A DNA stretch of 64,000 nucleotides from Plantago elongata (GCA_036897095.1 JAYMSP010000009.1:1-64000); one strand, 5' to 3'. Positions 36,401 through 50,689 are shown, counted from the first letter of the stretch. Numbers and translations are program-made. Notes: generated from the letters alone by a model not told the origin.

Positions 36401-39400
36401 AACTGGCTCAACTTCAAACTTTTTTTCACAATAGACTGAAAACATGGTCACCTGCATAACAAATATAAATGTCAAATATTAGGAGTGGAGGGGAGAAAAT
36501 AAGCAGTAAACTAGTGCTCAGAGGATCTAATTATCCAGTACCATTGTGTTAAGAACAATCTTGGCTTTTGTCATGTCAGTGGCTGTGCATTCGATAAAAA
36601 CATTTCTTGTCGTTAAGGAAATGGCTGAATGTGCACCATTTATAATTGGAGGAAGAGACAAAACGTTTCTGCAAAAGCAGCAGTGGTGTTATCATATCAC
36701 AGAAGCACGAGATAAGAGCATTTATGCTAGTCTGATGTTTTGTTTATTACAGCAGAAATCAAAAATCATATAGATCAAACGGTGTATACGTTCTAAATGA
36801 CAGCTTCAGAGCACAAGCATGGCGGAAAGAAGTAAAAAGAATTATGTTTGAAGTTCGTTGCACTTTCTGAAGAGTTGTATTACCTTTTACTGTCATATAT
36901 CACTGGGAACACTGGGGATTCCTCAATTATATGCAAGAATTTCTTCAGCTTTAGATCTGACTGCAAAAATTGTTAACATATAGTATCATTAGAAAGTAGG
37001 TAGTGGCATGGTGCCAATTTATGCAATGAGCTAGAAGTGACATGTAAGCACTCAACAACGCCGAAGTAATAACTACTCACCTTGTAAAAATTCATAAGTT
37101 CATCAGCTCTGAAGCTCTTTGTCTGCAAGCAATGACAAGTTTAGAACGCATGAAACACAGGTTTGAGATAAAAAGAAAACTGGTAATAACGTTGCTAAAG
37201 AGAAGATTCTTAGACGATGATACAGAGCATGAAGAGCAAGAATGTAATGGTCAAAGGCACAAGGGAAATCTCAAAATGGAATGTGTTTTTAAGAAATTAC
37301 CTGCTTCAGGGGAACAAAGTTTATTTCTGGAGGTGTCAATGCCTGAAACATTCGAAAATAGTGTTAGTGTGTTACTATAGAATACTTCAAGAGACAGATA
37401 CTCAAGGTCACATACAGAATGGCAACAAAAGTACCAGGCAAATAATCTCGGTCCTGGACTTGTATGTTATGTTTAAATGCAAGGATTTTTATAATCTGGC
37501 TATGGAAACTATACCATTCATGTCACTAATAGCTAGCATAAAAACCACCCGAGTATCTTGCACGAATGTAATACATGTTCAATTTCAGGTTGTGATTTCC
37601 ACATTCTAGTATTTTATAGCTATAGCACTTGTGAACATTAAAGAAACAAACAAGCATGCATACCTCATAGGTGAAAGGGCCCTCTATTGTATCCAAGTCA
37701 TGTGTACCAATAGCAACCAAGGTTCTTCTCCTACAGTTACATGATGCAATTAGAGGTAAAAGTAGTTCAAAAGCAGAGCCCAGATGTTCTAGACAAAAGT
37801 TATTGCAAACAGACAATTACAGACAATTGATACACCAGCATCAAGCTGAAAAGAAACATCGTGCTAATACTATTCCCAAAAGCTGCAAGTGTAAGCTACA
37901 CCATATATCTTTCAGCTTTCCTATGAATCATGGGGTATAATATAAATTGGAAACTTCAACAATAGAGATCTTAAAGATCTCTGTCTCAACTCCAAAAGTT
38001 GAAAGGAAAAGCAAAAAAAAAAAAAAAAAATTCAATCTGTTCTCAAATAACGATCAATATGTATTATAAAGATTTACTCATACCATTGTGATGTGTGAGT
38101 TTATGCAGAATGCATATAATTTGGGACTGTTCTTTGTATTCGGCAGATACCACAAAAATTAAGTTGCAACATGTTAGGTGTGTATTTAAGGGAAAAACAT
38201 AGCAGGTGTTGCCTTCAATGTTAGTAGCTCAGAATTAGAACTACCCTCAGTGGATTAAACAAATCAGATTTATAAATCAGAGGGAAAAAAATAAAAAGAT
38301 CGTGACCAGTTATTTAATCACACTATAGTAGCACTAACCGGCAGATATTCTGATGAAGTCGGTCTTGAAGGTCAATAAAGCTATTATATCGGTTTTCGTC
38401 AAATGTAACACCTCTTAAAACAGCACATACAACAAAAGGCCGAATACTCGATGTCTGCAGTGGAAAAGAAAATCATGCCAGACCTAAAAGAAGCATTTGT
38501 GTTCTGAAATGAAGAAGTTTTGGTTTGTGCAAAACACATACCTCTGGTTTTACATGCATTTTGAGCATAGACTCTTTAGGCATACTTGCCACGTTATAGG
38601 TAGGTATAGGATCAACACCATTAAATATGCGCAGGGCTTGAGCCAACCCCTCCAGGCAGAGTAAATCATATCTGTCACGAAATGAAATTATGCATAGCGC
38701 TCTGATAAGCACATTAATCTTCATACTGCACTCAGAGTCTAGTAATCCACTCGACATTTATAAACAATGATCCTTCTCTCTCCAACTGATATACTGATGA
38801 TTTCCCCGTATACTTAGAGAACCCAACCCACGGAAGAAAAATAAATGGTAAGTGAGAGAAATAAAACTACCTATTAGCCGGAACATCAATCTTGTAGATA
38901 ACCTCCTCGTCTTCTGAGGGTTCTTCATCCTCCAGGTGCTTCTCCTTTCTTATAATTGCCTTTTCAGTTGTCTGTGTTCATTATTTAAGATCACTAAACA
39001 TATAAGTGGCACAAAATGAAACTAATAACAATTACTATATTTAATACACAGCTCGCTTGTTTCGAAAGCACATTGTACTTCACAACTCCAATGTAAAGCA
39101 GTAATCAGAGATTCATCACACACTTCAGATATGCACATTTGTTTCCTAATCATCATAATTAACTTAAGGTCTATAATTTCAAAAAGTTGCACATAAAGTT
39201 TCACTAAGTACTGCCTCCATCTAGAATTACACGTAACGTGAGTCTCCTACCGTAACTCATAAACTCAATCAACATGACTACAACACAGCTCATTTCACTT
39301 AGACTTGGAAAAACTCAAAAGTAAATACAATCCGGTAACAGTAACACACTTAATTTAGCTATAGGATAAGCTGAACGTGTCCATAGCAATATAGCATACT

Positions 39401-39680
39401 GGAACTAGAATAGTATGTGAAATGACTGTTTTAACTGTAAAGTATTACTACATTCATACCACATCATCAAGCTCAATTCCGAATTTGAAGCAGAGGTCCT
39501 CAAACTCCTCTTCAGCTGCAATCAATTGATTGACCAAACGTGAAATTAGAGAAAAAATGAAAATCTAGAGGTATATCCGAATCGAGTAGAGTGAACGAAT
39601 AGTGAGATTGAAGATGACTTACTGTAGGTTTGACCAAGGGCCTGGAAGAGCCGATCTCGGCCGACGCTCACGGTAGGCAT
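33483..39680 (-). CDS. Cytosolic phenylalanyl-tRNA synthetase beta subunit (19 exons)
   Basis: Nineteen exons in gene order: 39680-39623, 39515-39460, 38971-38871, 38671-38542, 38454-38339, 37730-37664, 37342-37301, 37122-37081, 36960-36884, 36668-36542, 36451-36284, 36055-35927, 35832-35731, 35195-35061, 34449-34375, 34220-34113, 33953-33855, 33755-33672, 33551-33483. All phases close, giving 594 residues, the usual size of the eukaryotic beta subunit. Landmarks are the start [36 protein letters not shown] (B1), [20 protein letters not shown] and [20 protein letters not shown] (B3/B4), then [20 protein letters not shown] (B5 and after). The catalytic-like module is degenerate, as in all beta chains ([15 protein letters not shown]). 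With the alpha subunit it forms the heterotetramer that charges tRNA-Phe. No organelle transit peptide is visible. Confidence 0.96.
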
Positions 39681-40426
39681 GGCGCTTTACGGCGGCGATA
39701 CCAAATTTCTCCAACTTCTGTGACTCAGTTGTATCACTTCTCTTCCGTTATGTTTCATTTACACACTTTCTGAAATTTAATAAGAAATGTACATTGGGCT
39801 TGTTTTTGGGCCTGGATTGCAGTCCACTTGGAAGGTGGGTCGATTTCAACCGGTTTTCAAAATATACCTCGCACGGAAAAATTGTAAATTTCCTTTTAAA
39901 TCAATATCGATCTATATATTCATTCGAAGGTAAAAAGAATAAGGAAAATTGGTGCCAAAAACCTTCTATAAATAATTTTTATTTTTTTAAATCCTATGAA
40001 GGAAAAATATTGTGCAAATGTATCCAAAAACAGGCCATCATGTGGGCTCCAACTCTAGTACCTTTTATACTTGTGGAAGATGAAAAGTACGATGGTAGGT
40101 ATAGTTTTTAGATTTAATTTTAAATTAGAAAGAAAATTAGAAAAGAATAAATGCTGGACTTAGATGATTTGATTTGAAATATACCATCCTCGTACTTCCA
40201 AAGGATGCGTAGGTTTTGTGAGAACCATATAATTTTGCAATCACGTGAAAGTGAAGTACATGCAAGCAATCAAACAAATGAAATGATTCACATGTTTTAT
40301 TTTTAAACTTCTATCAAAAAAAAATGATGTTTCACCTCCACCACATATTTTAGAACGTGAAAAGAATTAAAAGATATATAGCAAGCCAAACAATTGTGAA
40401 ATATCATTACTTCAATCAAACTCAAA
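39681..40426. promoter_or_regulatory. Divergent promoter region between PheRS beta and the terpene synthase
   Basis: The two genes are head to head across 746 bp. AAGATATATAGC (about 40371-40382) is a TATA candidate for the terpene synthase, some 50 bases before its ATG. The PheRS side lacks a clear TATA box, as is common for housekeeping genes. The plus-strand ORF at 39794-40111 is not protein-like. Confidence 0.45.
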
Positions 40427-42845
<2,419 letters not shown>

Positions 42846-43759
42846 TATGATCAAGGTGATCGAGATTGTAAGTTCATAGCTTAGAAAAGGTTCGTAGCTT
42901 GTAAGATGATCGAGAGTCTCGATCAATATTTCTCTTTATTCTTCCTAAATCTCTCTCAACTAGAATAATTGTATTGCAATCTATCTATAACACATAACAT
43001 ATTAAGAGAAAAATCATTCTAGCAATTCTTGTCATTAATTATGTAGAATTGATGAGCAACCAATAATGTTAAAAATTTAAATTTGATATGGTGAATGTTG
43101 AACACTTTAATTTGTTAAGATCAAATACACCATATAACTCCCATTATTTAATTTTAGCAAGTTGACTCAATATATAATTATTTAATCTCATATAGATTTA
43201 TTTACAGAACTCCGAAAAATATTATGAACAAATATATAGATTCACTACGAGAAGACGAATTCATAGGCATCAAATTTGAATATTTTATTAATTAATTAAA
43301 TTATTTATTTATTAAAATATCATTTCTATTAAATGACCAAATTTGAAATAATGAAAAATTAAACCAGAACATTTTTAACTAATAAACAATTTTCCATTTA
43401 TCAAAGAAATCAATACTTATTTAAGTATATAATTATGAATACATCACTTTAAATATTAGCAACAAATTATGCATCGAATCAAATAAAAATCATTACCTTT
43501 TCAACATGTATGTGAATTCTAACACACTTTATATCTTTACTCAATATTTTACGATTTAAAAAAAATATCAAAGCATACTATCATTTACAAATAATAGTAA
43601 GTTTACGATTTTGTAAACTTACTTTATTGGATTATTAATGCACTACTAATATACTCTAATTTTATTTTTGATTTTTTTCATAATAATTGGTTTTAACTAT
43701 GTTAATTTTAAAATATGTTCTACAAGTATTAGTTTTTTCAGCAATAAATACCCGATTAA
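42846..43759. other. Region downstream of the terpene synthase, no gene seen
   Basis: The first part is the likely 3' UTR. The rest is AT-rich with no ORF or recognised repeat, and leads into the SINE and Helitron block. Confidence 0.4.
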
Positions 43760-43777
43760 TATAATTGTTCTATTATT

Positions 43778-43870
43778 TAATTTTTTTGAAACGATTAAAG
43801 GGTGACTCGAACCCCCCGACCTATTGGTTTGATGTGAAGCCTCTTACCAACTGAGATGCACTTAGTTGTC
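43778..43870 (-). mobile_element. tRNA-derived SINE with perfect 18 bp target duplication
   Basis: On the minus strand a 93 bp body starts GACAACTAAGTGCATCTCAG, with A box CTCAGTTGGTAAGAG. It continues to a B box GGTTCGAGTCACC and ends in an A-rich tail (seen here as TTTTTTT near 43783). The direct repeat TATAATTGTTCTATTATT flanks it exactly at 43760-43777 and 43871-43888. The target-site duplication shows retroposition by LINE machinery. It landed in, or at the edge of, Helitron coding remains. A second copy lies at 48289-48383. Confidence 0.9.
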
Positions 43871-43888
43871 TATAATTGTTCTATTATT

Positions 43889-45431
43889 AATGCATATAAT
43901 AATATCTTCGCATTTACTCCAATGGGTTGGAAATATATAATGAAATTAGTAAGTAAAAATGTCCTTATTGCTTTAAGATGCATGGTTAAAATCATCACAA
44001 AATTGAAACATTGTTGCCAAAAGAATTACAAACTCCAAAAATTTTCCAATGTTACATATATGACACGGAACACGAAAGTGACAACATGATTAATGCTCTC
44101 ACTGCAATTTTTTTTAACCTCTACACTCAATTTCATGCATCTTTCACATATTTTGTTTAAATTAATGGTATACATCATTTAATACTCATTAGAATTATAG
44201 ATGCTCGACGGTAAATATATATTTTAATGATCGTAAAGTCAAACCAATTCAGCTGGTGCGGAAACTGATTCTGCAACACTCATAAAAAAACCATGGTGGC
44301 AGAGAACAATCAATTTGCAAAACTATACCAGGTGGTCATACATCACATCTCCCTTGATAATGTCCATGAGGTAGGACTTCGACTTATTGCATGATGTATG
44401 GTGATGGACGAACTTAAAATTTGCTTTGCATTAAAATTGATTCCTTCGTAGAGGATGATGAGTGATGAAAATTACATGCAAAAAATCATTTTATGGTTGA
44501 GAGTAACCTTCTTTTACAAATCCCTACTTTTCGTCCACGTGGAAGATGGATAGTATCCTGATATTCATATTCGTATTGAGAGAAAGATGTCAAATTCTAT
44601 TCTAATGGAGTTCTTAGATTCCCGGATACAATATAGGAAGAATGGAGGTCATCAACTCATACTTGGCGATACATCATTTACTACAATTCATTGTTGATTC
44701 TAAGAGTAGATGTTATATTTGGAGGACTTTATGCTCTGTTTTGAAGATAGAAGAGATATACGTTCTTTCAGTGACTTCTATCGGTATCATATTATTGCTA
44801 CTTACAAGGGTAGAACTGTTCATTCAAGATATTAAATATAATTGAATATACATTTATACTCCATATGCAGTAGGATTAAGCTCGATTCTGATGCAACGTG
44901 TCTACTCAAAGAAACAAAACATATTTTATGGGACGAAACTAAAGTGATGAATATGCATTGTATTGAAGCGCTTGATATGAGTTCAAGGAATTTTATGCAT
45001 AGACTAGCCACACCATTTAGAAGTTTGGTTATTATATTGAACATATACTTTAAACAAATATTGAATGTGGTTCCGAGAGGGTCTAGATCTGACATTCTTA
45101 ATGCAACAATATGCTCGTCCAAAATATGAAATTCATGTTTGGTCCTCAGACTTACAAAGAACATGCGACTTCATGTAACTAAATATTTGTTCATTTATGT
45201 TATTTTTTTAATTTTAGTCATATATGTTTCTTTCTTTATATTCTGTGAAGTGTGATTCGATTTTTCTTTTAGGCTGGTATGTTAAAGTTGAGATTCATGA
45301 GATGGGATAATTCGCAAAGTGGATACTACAGTTTGGTGATAAGGCCGACGATACTGATATTAGGATGCAAGAAGACATTCTTTTTCAAGAAGTGTGTGAT
45401 CATATTCCCACAAATATAAAAAGCACATATT
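43889..45431 (+). pseudogene. Helitron Rep/helicase remnant, block 1
   Basis: Broken pieces of a Helitron transposase. At about 43889-44110 are YNNIFAFTPMG and, after a frame change, QCYIYDTEHESDNMINAL, matching the segment before the Helitron N-terminal domain. At 44642-45180 is the SF1/Pif1-like helicase: CYIWRTLCSVLK (Walker A region with the glycine-lysine core lost), HILWDETKVMN (Walker B), then YFKQILNVVPRGSRSDI. A TGA at 45127 precedes CLVLRLTKNMRLH in the same frame. At 45300-45430 is FAKWILQFGD. The Rep catalytic HUH part was not found. Many stops and frame changes make this an old DNA-transposon fossil. DNA between 44110 and 44640 is too decayed to assign. Confidence 0.75.
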
Positions 45432-45516
45432 CTACTTAGATGCAATAAGACATTCTTTTCCAAAAAGTGTGTGATAATATTCCAAAAAATATAGAAAACA
45501 CATATCCTACTTGGGA
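45367..45516 (+). repeat. 75 bp tandem duplication inside the Helitron remnant
   Basis: GCAAGAAGACATTC...CACATATTCTACTTAGAT (from 45367) is repeated from 45442 as GCAATAAGACATTC...CACATATCCTACTTGGGA. The unit encodes the helicase segment DILFQEVCDHIP. The join between helicase block 1 and block 2 runs through it. Confidence 0.8.
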
Positions 45517-45935
45517 AGTAAGTTTATACCTTATTCCAATGTAACATGTCTACTCAATAAAATGAACTTATTATATAGAACGAGGCTATAGTTACCAAAT
45601 TAATTGTTTTGAAGTGCATCATAGGAATTTTAGATATGTCATGCATTGACTAGCCATACAATTCGATGATTAGTTATTTTAATTGACGGAAAGTTTAGAT
45701 AGGTACCACGATTGATTCAAGCGAGGGTGTAGATTTGACATTGTTAATGCAATAATATGCTCATTCAAAATATGAGATTCATTGAGTCCTCAGAGTTCCA
45801 AAGAGCATGTGATTGCATGTATACTAAGTGTTTATTTCACTTATGATAATTTTGATTTAGTAATAATATGCATTGGAGACGGAGTTGTCGGCGGTGATAA
45901 TGAGTGTGAGATGTATAAGAATCCTAAAGTACATT
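45517..45935 (+). pseudogene. Helitron helicase remnant, block 2 (second partial copy)
   Basis: DNA from about 45520 repeats the landmarks of block 1 in order: a Walker B-region stretch, GACATTGTTAATGCAATAATATGCTC (compare 45090-45118), CTCAGAGTTCCAAAGAGCAT, and finally CIGDGVVGGDNECE, which matches the helicase IGDG motif. It is more decayed than block 1. This looks like a local duplication or a second insertion. Confidence 0.65.
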
Positions 45936-46429
45936 TTCATTCAAGAAGTGTGTTTATATCCATACCATTGTCCCAAACACATATATATTCTAACCATGAT
46001 CATATATCGAATCCATATCTTAGTCCACATTATTTGCATACACATATATTTTTACACCCACAAATGATATACTCCATGTGGTCCAGTAAAAGATTTCTAG
46101 GTTTCCTTACTTGAAGAACCACTACAAATAGCTAACAATAAATGAATGTTTTCTTAAATGTTAACAATCTTATCACATCTATCGAATGAGGGGCACTGGT
46201 GCTACCTTCAATAAAAGTGGTGTTCATTTAACAACATGCACTAATCATTGATTATAATTCATTATATTAATTTATGTATGTTAATTATATTTTACGTGAG
46301 TATTATTTCAAAACCTTTATTTAAGTCTATTATTGTTCTTGTTGATATTATATAAGGATAAATAGATCCACATTTCCACACAACTCATATATGATGTTCA
46401 AATATCAAGCACAAAGTAGCATGGAACTA

Positions 46430-47400
46430 TAACATCCATCAGTCATACGTATACCTTACAAAGGAAGAGATAAAATTGTCGTTAATTTCATCGATCGAGA
46501 AAATTGAGATAAGATTATGAGGCATATGGATTATTATGAGTCTCCATGCTAAGCAGTGTGGTGGATATTAGAATCTCCACTGAATTACAAGATTTATGTT
46601 ATTAAGAGAATGACATTTCATTTGGAGAATGAGCAGTTCCTTTAAAAGAGGGTGGGTGTATGCCACATGTCGTCAACAATGCCAATGTAATACCCAACCC
46701 ACATCGATTAAGAGTGAAATGGATGAATTGCATATATGTAGACCACCACTCTTCCAAGGTATGGGCCCTTTTGAGATTCCAAAAGAAATTTTGTGTGTGT
46801 ACCGACCCAAAGAGGACAATACCATACCAACGAAATGTGACAGTCATGAGTAACCTCGCATGCTCAATGGGACGGGTCTCAGAGTCATTGGTGGTCGGGT
46901 CGTTACAATTGGTATAAGGGTTGGACTATCCATAACTGCATGAACTAAGTGCTATACGGGGCAAAGTGCTAAAATGTATGGGTAGTGGGAGCCACCACTT
47001 AAGCCCGTATGGGCCACCGCTGGAGTCCTTCGCGGATGGTTGGTCTTGGGATAGACAGTAAACCCATAAGAAAGCTCGACGGGGACGTCGATAATTTAAG
47101 GGTGTAGATTGTAATAAAAAAAATCCCACATCGATTTAGAGTATATGTTGACCACCACTCTCCTATGGTATGATGTCTTTTGGGGATTCCAAAAGTAAAT
47201 ACTTTCGGGCATCGATCAAGCGGACAATATCATACCAATGAGATGTGTGCGGGACAATCATGAGTAACCTCGCCGACTCAATGGCTCGGGTCTCGAACCA
47301 TTAGTGGTCAGGTCATGACAACCAATGTCAAACAAGTACAGGTTTTGCATTAGTTCGAGTTGAACAAAATAAATCCTAGAAAACTGACTTATGATAAAAT
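46430..47400 (+). pseudogene. Helitron transposase remnant, block 3 (pre-helicase part), split by a TRIM
   Basis: At 46465-46640 the frame reads DKIVVNFIDREN, then an AVWWILESPLNYK-like stretch and IKRMTFHLENEQFL. This is the Helitron segment usually seen as (S/C)EAxWRIFxFxIH...RLxFHLENxQ, which precedes the helicase. After the TRIM (46686-47320) the same protein appears to resume with FELNKINPRKLTYDKIT (family: NKxxPxARxLTYxEFP). This N-ward part lies downstream of the C-ward blocks at 44642-45935, so the order is scrambled or more than one copy is present. Confidence 0.7.
46686..47320 (+). mobile_element. TRIM (miniature LTR retrotransposon), old fossil
   Basis: Left LTR 46686-46907 and right LTR 47110-47320 both run TGTAAT...(T)ACA and share CCCACATCGATT, ACCACCACTCT, GATTCCAAAAG and TCATGAGTAACCTCGC. 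Directly after the left LTR, ATTGGTATAAGGGTTGG resembles the usual primer-binding site for initiator tRNA-Met. Flanks GCCAA (46681-46685) and ACCAA (47321-47325) are a near-match 5 bp target duplication. The interior is about 200 bp and non-coding, as is normal for TRIMs. LTRs are roughly 70-75% alike by eye, so the insertion is old. It is structurally complete but non-autonomous. Confidence 0.75.
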
Positions 47401-48275
47401 TACCTAATATCATTGTTGAAAAAATAAACATAAAATATTATATGTATGAAAACAAAAAAAACAAGATTTTTGGTTGAATGTCGTTGATTATGTTGTTCAA
47501 AATATCACAAGGATGGATGTGAAGTTATGAGCCTCTTATTTAGTAATGGAGGGTATATTAGTGGTTTTAAAGCGGCAATTTTATGGGGATCTATGATTTT
47601 TTTTTTTGCAACACCTTCTTATACAAATGTTGTTCCTTACACAACAGGTCGAGGACTGGGTGTGTCGAACAAAACATGAAATCTATTATCAAACGACATT
47701 CTATACGATCAACAAATGATACTCAACAATCCCAGTACACTAAATTTACATACTATATAGTCATTTCATATTTAATAACAACAAATTCAAATTTTGTATT
47801 GAATTGCCATATAACGATTAGAGATGTAAATAGCTCCGTCGGAGGTTGTTTACTTACAACTCTCCGATAAGAGTTGTTTACAACTTCAATTGGATACGTC
47901 TTGGTTCCATGAGTAGCCGTTTGACTTCCGGGCAGTTTCAATTTCGACCGAGATTACCGGATTTGTTGTTGAAGTTCAAAGTTTTTTTTAAGACGATAAA
48001 GAAGGAGGAATGGAAAAATGAATTGGGTATACTTTAAAATAAATTTGATTGAGGTTTAATACAACAATATTGAGTCATTGTTGTACATTAGAGTTAAGTG
48101 TGCAGTAAATCAAAGAGTGTACATCGCAATCAAGTCCAATTAATTTTATTTTGTATTTATTTTATTTACGGTCAACTAAACAAAATGAGATTTTGGGTGC
48201 ATCTGTAATTGTTTGAATATAAGGGATGAATATGTAATTGGCTCAAATTTAAGGGGTAAGAAACATAATATTTCG
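47401..48275. other. Intergenic AT-rich DNA, no gene seen
   Basis: It probably includes more Helitron debris on its left. ORFs at 47583-47870 and 47846-48037 lack protein features. A small imperfect inverted repeat (GTTGTTTACTTACAAC and TTGTTTACAAC) lies near 47847-47883. Confidence 0.35.
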
Positions 48276-48288
48276 TTACATATTTGAT

Positions 48289-48383
48289 TTTTTTTCTTAA
48301 ACGGCTAAAGGTTGACTCGAAACCCCCGATCTATTGGTTGGAGGTGAAGCGTCTTACCAACTGAGTTGCGTTTCGTTGTCCCC
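48289..48383 (-). mobile_element. tRNA-derived SINE, second copy of the 43778 family
   Basis: Minus-strand body GACAACGAAACGCAACTCAG with A box CTCAGTTGGTAAGACG and B box GGTTTCGAGTCAACC, ending in an A-rich tail (plus-strand TTTTTTTT near 48290). The flanks TTACATATTTGAT (48276-48288) and TTAAATATTTGAT (48384-48396) match at 12 of 13 bases and are the target duplication. Sequence and length agree with the 43778 copy. Confidence 0.85.
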
Positions 48384-48396
48384 TTAAATATTTGAT

Positions 48397-50689
48397 GATA
48401 TAAATCAATTTGACATGTCAAAGATGTCCAGAGATATCGGTCAATATTTTAGCGCATATAACATGTATATGGAAGATAACTTTGAGAACGGTCTTAAACA
48501 TATTTTTTACCATAGATTGCTCTACAATATTAATTGTTCTGAATTATAAGCTTAGGATCATACTGAAGGATGGTGCATGATAATGCTTTTGAGGATTATT
48601 AATCAAACTTTCAAATTGTGCAATAGAACAAGGCTTACAGTTTCTGAACATAAAAATTTATCATCGAGGCAAAAATGATATATTGAATCAATGCGTGTAA
48701 AAAGTTTTTAATTCCTATGATGTGAATGATGAGCCACTAAAAATGGATTAAAGGTAGTAATTTACAATGTAGTGGTAATACATATGACACGACAACAAAT
48801 ATAACTTACAACAGGTTTTCTACTGTCAGACAGACTGTTGTTCTGACTATTGTCAGTCAATATATTCACACCTAACACGTGTCCATTGCTCTCCATCGCC
48901 CTCAACTATTATTCTCCATCGCCCTCAGCTATTTGTCTTCATTGTCCTCAATCGCAATTTGTTACTATATTTAGGAAAGTTAAGCTCTCCACTATTTTTT
49001 AAATTAAAATCAATTAAACACATATTTACATATACATTTATAATTTATAATTATATACTTTAAAATTATAATTACAAACAAATATCCACAACAATTATTC
49101 ATAATCTAAAAATATTAAAATTGGATGGATCCTAAATTACATGTCCCCCAATTCAATACATTAAATAAAAATTGAATTCCCTTTCACCTTCAATCCAGAT
49201 ATATCTAACCTCAATCAATAAGCTAAATCCATAATTAATTAGTGTTTACAGAATTAGTACTTTAAGATGATGATCCGCCGGCGGTGATGGAGCGGTTTGG
49301 CCATGATGATGATGTCCACGATGATGATGGGTTCAATTGGGGATTAATTTAATCTGATCTGATCATTGTGTATGGATAAGTGGATGGTTTTGATTTAATT
49401 TGATTATTGTTTTGATTTAATTTTAATATTTTAATTTTAAATAGTGAATTTTCATATATGAAAATCTTTTTTTAAAAATATATTTATATAGTTTAAGGCG
49501 ATTAGATGGTTAGAGCAACACGTAATGCAACACCTCGTGCTACACGAGTGAAACCACATAACAGCACTTAGTGCGAAATGTAGTAGATTTTTTGATCTTT
49601 ACCATTAAAATTTTCAATCTATAGATTAAAATATGCTACTAAAGTTAGTTGGGGCGCCTCGACTAACATTAGAAGACCCCAACTTACAAAGAAGTCTTCA
49701 ACAAGTTAATTATGAGTTGATCTTAAACACTGACAAAATTTTATATATGGGGATCTATTTTACGTTTTGCACTTAGAATTTTCTAAGGATAGTGTGACTT
49801 CCGATGCATTGTTGAAGCGATTAAATCATGCATTTTTGTCACACTGCATTTTTTTATATGCTTCTCAGCTTCTAAATATTATTGTTGAAATTTATCAATT
49901 TCTTATCTTAATTTTTTATCCATGCTGTCGAGTATCATATAGTATCTAATTAAGGCTATTTTTTTCTCAATTTATTATCTCACTAAGTGTATACCCTTTT
50001 TTTTTTCCAGGTACGAAAGGTTTCATGTGAAGTCAAGTCTTATCAATAATATTTTCGATTTTACACATTGCAAAATATTTTTTTATCATACTTTAACAAT
50101 ATATTATTCTTACAAACTCTAGATCTTCATATTTATAGATTTTTTTCCAAGCTTATATATACTAATTTTCACAATATGAACCATTCAACAAAATTAATTC
50201 ATATATGAATTAAATAAGCATAGGGTCGTCCCCGGTTTAAGTATATGATAATGTTTGTATTGATCAAAATACCGAGTTGAAATATGTAATAAGTCTCATA
50301 AGTACTAATATTAGAAAACATATAACTGAGGCTAATATAATATTAGTAATCTATGAAATCGAAAAGGTTTTTGCTCCAATTGTGATGGTAAACCCATTCA
50401 ACAAGATGATGTTCTCTATCAATTTTGATAGATATTTTTAATGATATAATCTATTTTACTATCGCTATAAACAAAAGTCCTGAGAAATCTCTCACACACA
50501 AGTCAGCTTCTACACCCTCACACAGTCACACGTATTTAAACATGATGTATTTGGGTTTCTCTCTATAGATTGCGAGGAGAAATATATTTAATGTAGTTAT
50601 ATCGATATGTTAAAATACATGACACGACGTGTTCGTTATTATCGACATTTTATTATATGATAATTAATTTTTTATTTTAACTATTATTT
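48397..50689. other. Intergenic repeat-like DNA, no gene seen
   Basis: Around 48880-48960 CCATCGCCCTCA is repeated three times, and at 49265-49330 there is a GC-rich patch (CCGCCGGCGGTGATGG) with GATGATGATG runs. These look like bits of captured or decayed coding DNA. The rest is AT-rich; the ORF at 49767-49949 is featureless. Confidence 0.35.

Noticed and set aside
35841-37940. Several plus-strand ORFs over 80 codons
   Set aside because: They lie across PheRS exons and introns on the opposite strand and show no protein features.
44842-45164. Overlapping ORFs on both strands in the Helitron block read as a gene
   Set aside because: The plus-strand ORF is a fragment of Helitron helicase with its Walker A core lost. 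The minus-strand ORF is its shadow.
46602-47129. ORFs inside and beside the TRIM
   Set aside because: They run through non-coding LTR and spacer sequence; TRIMs carry no genes.
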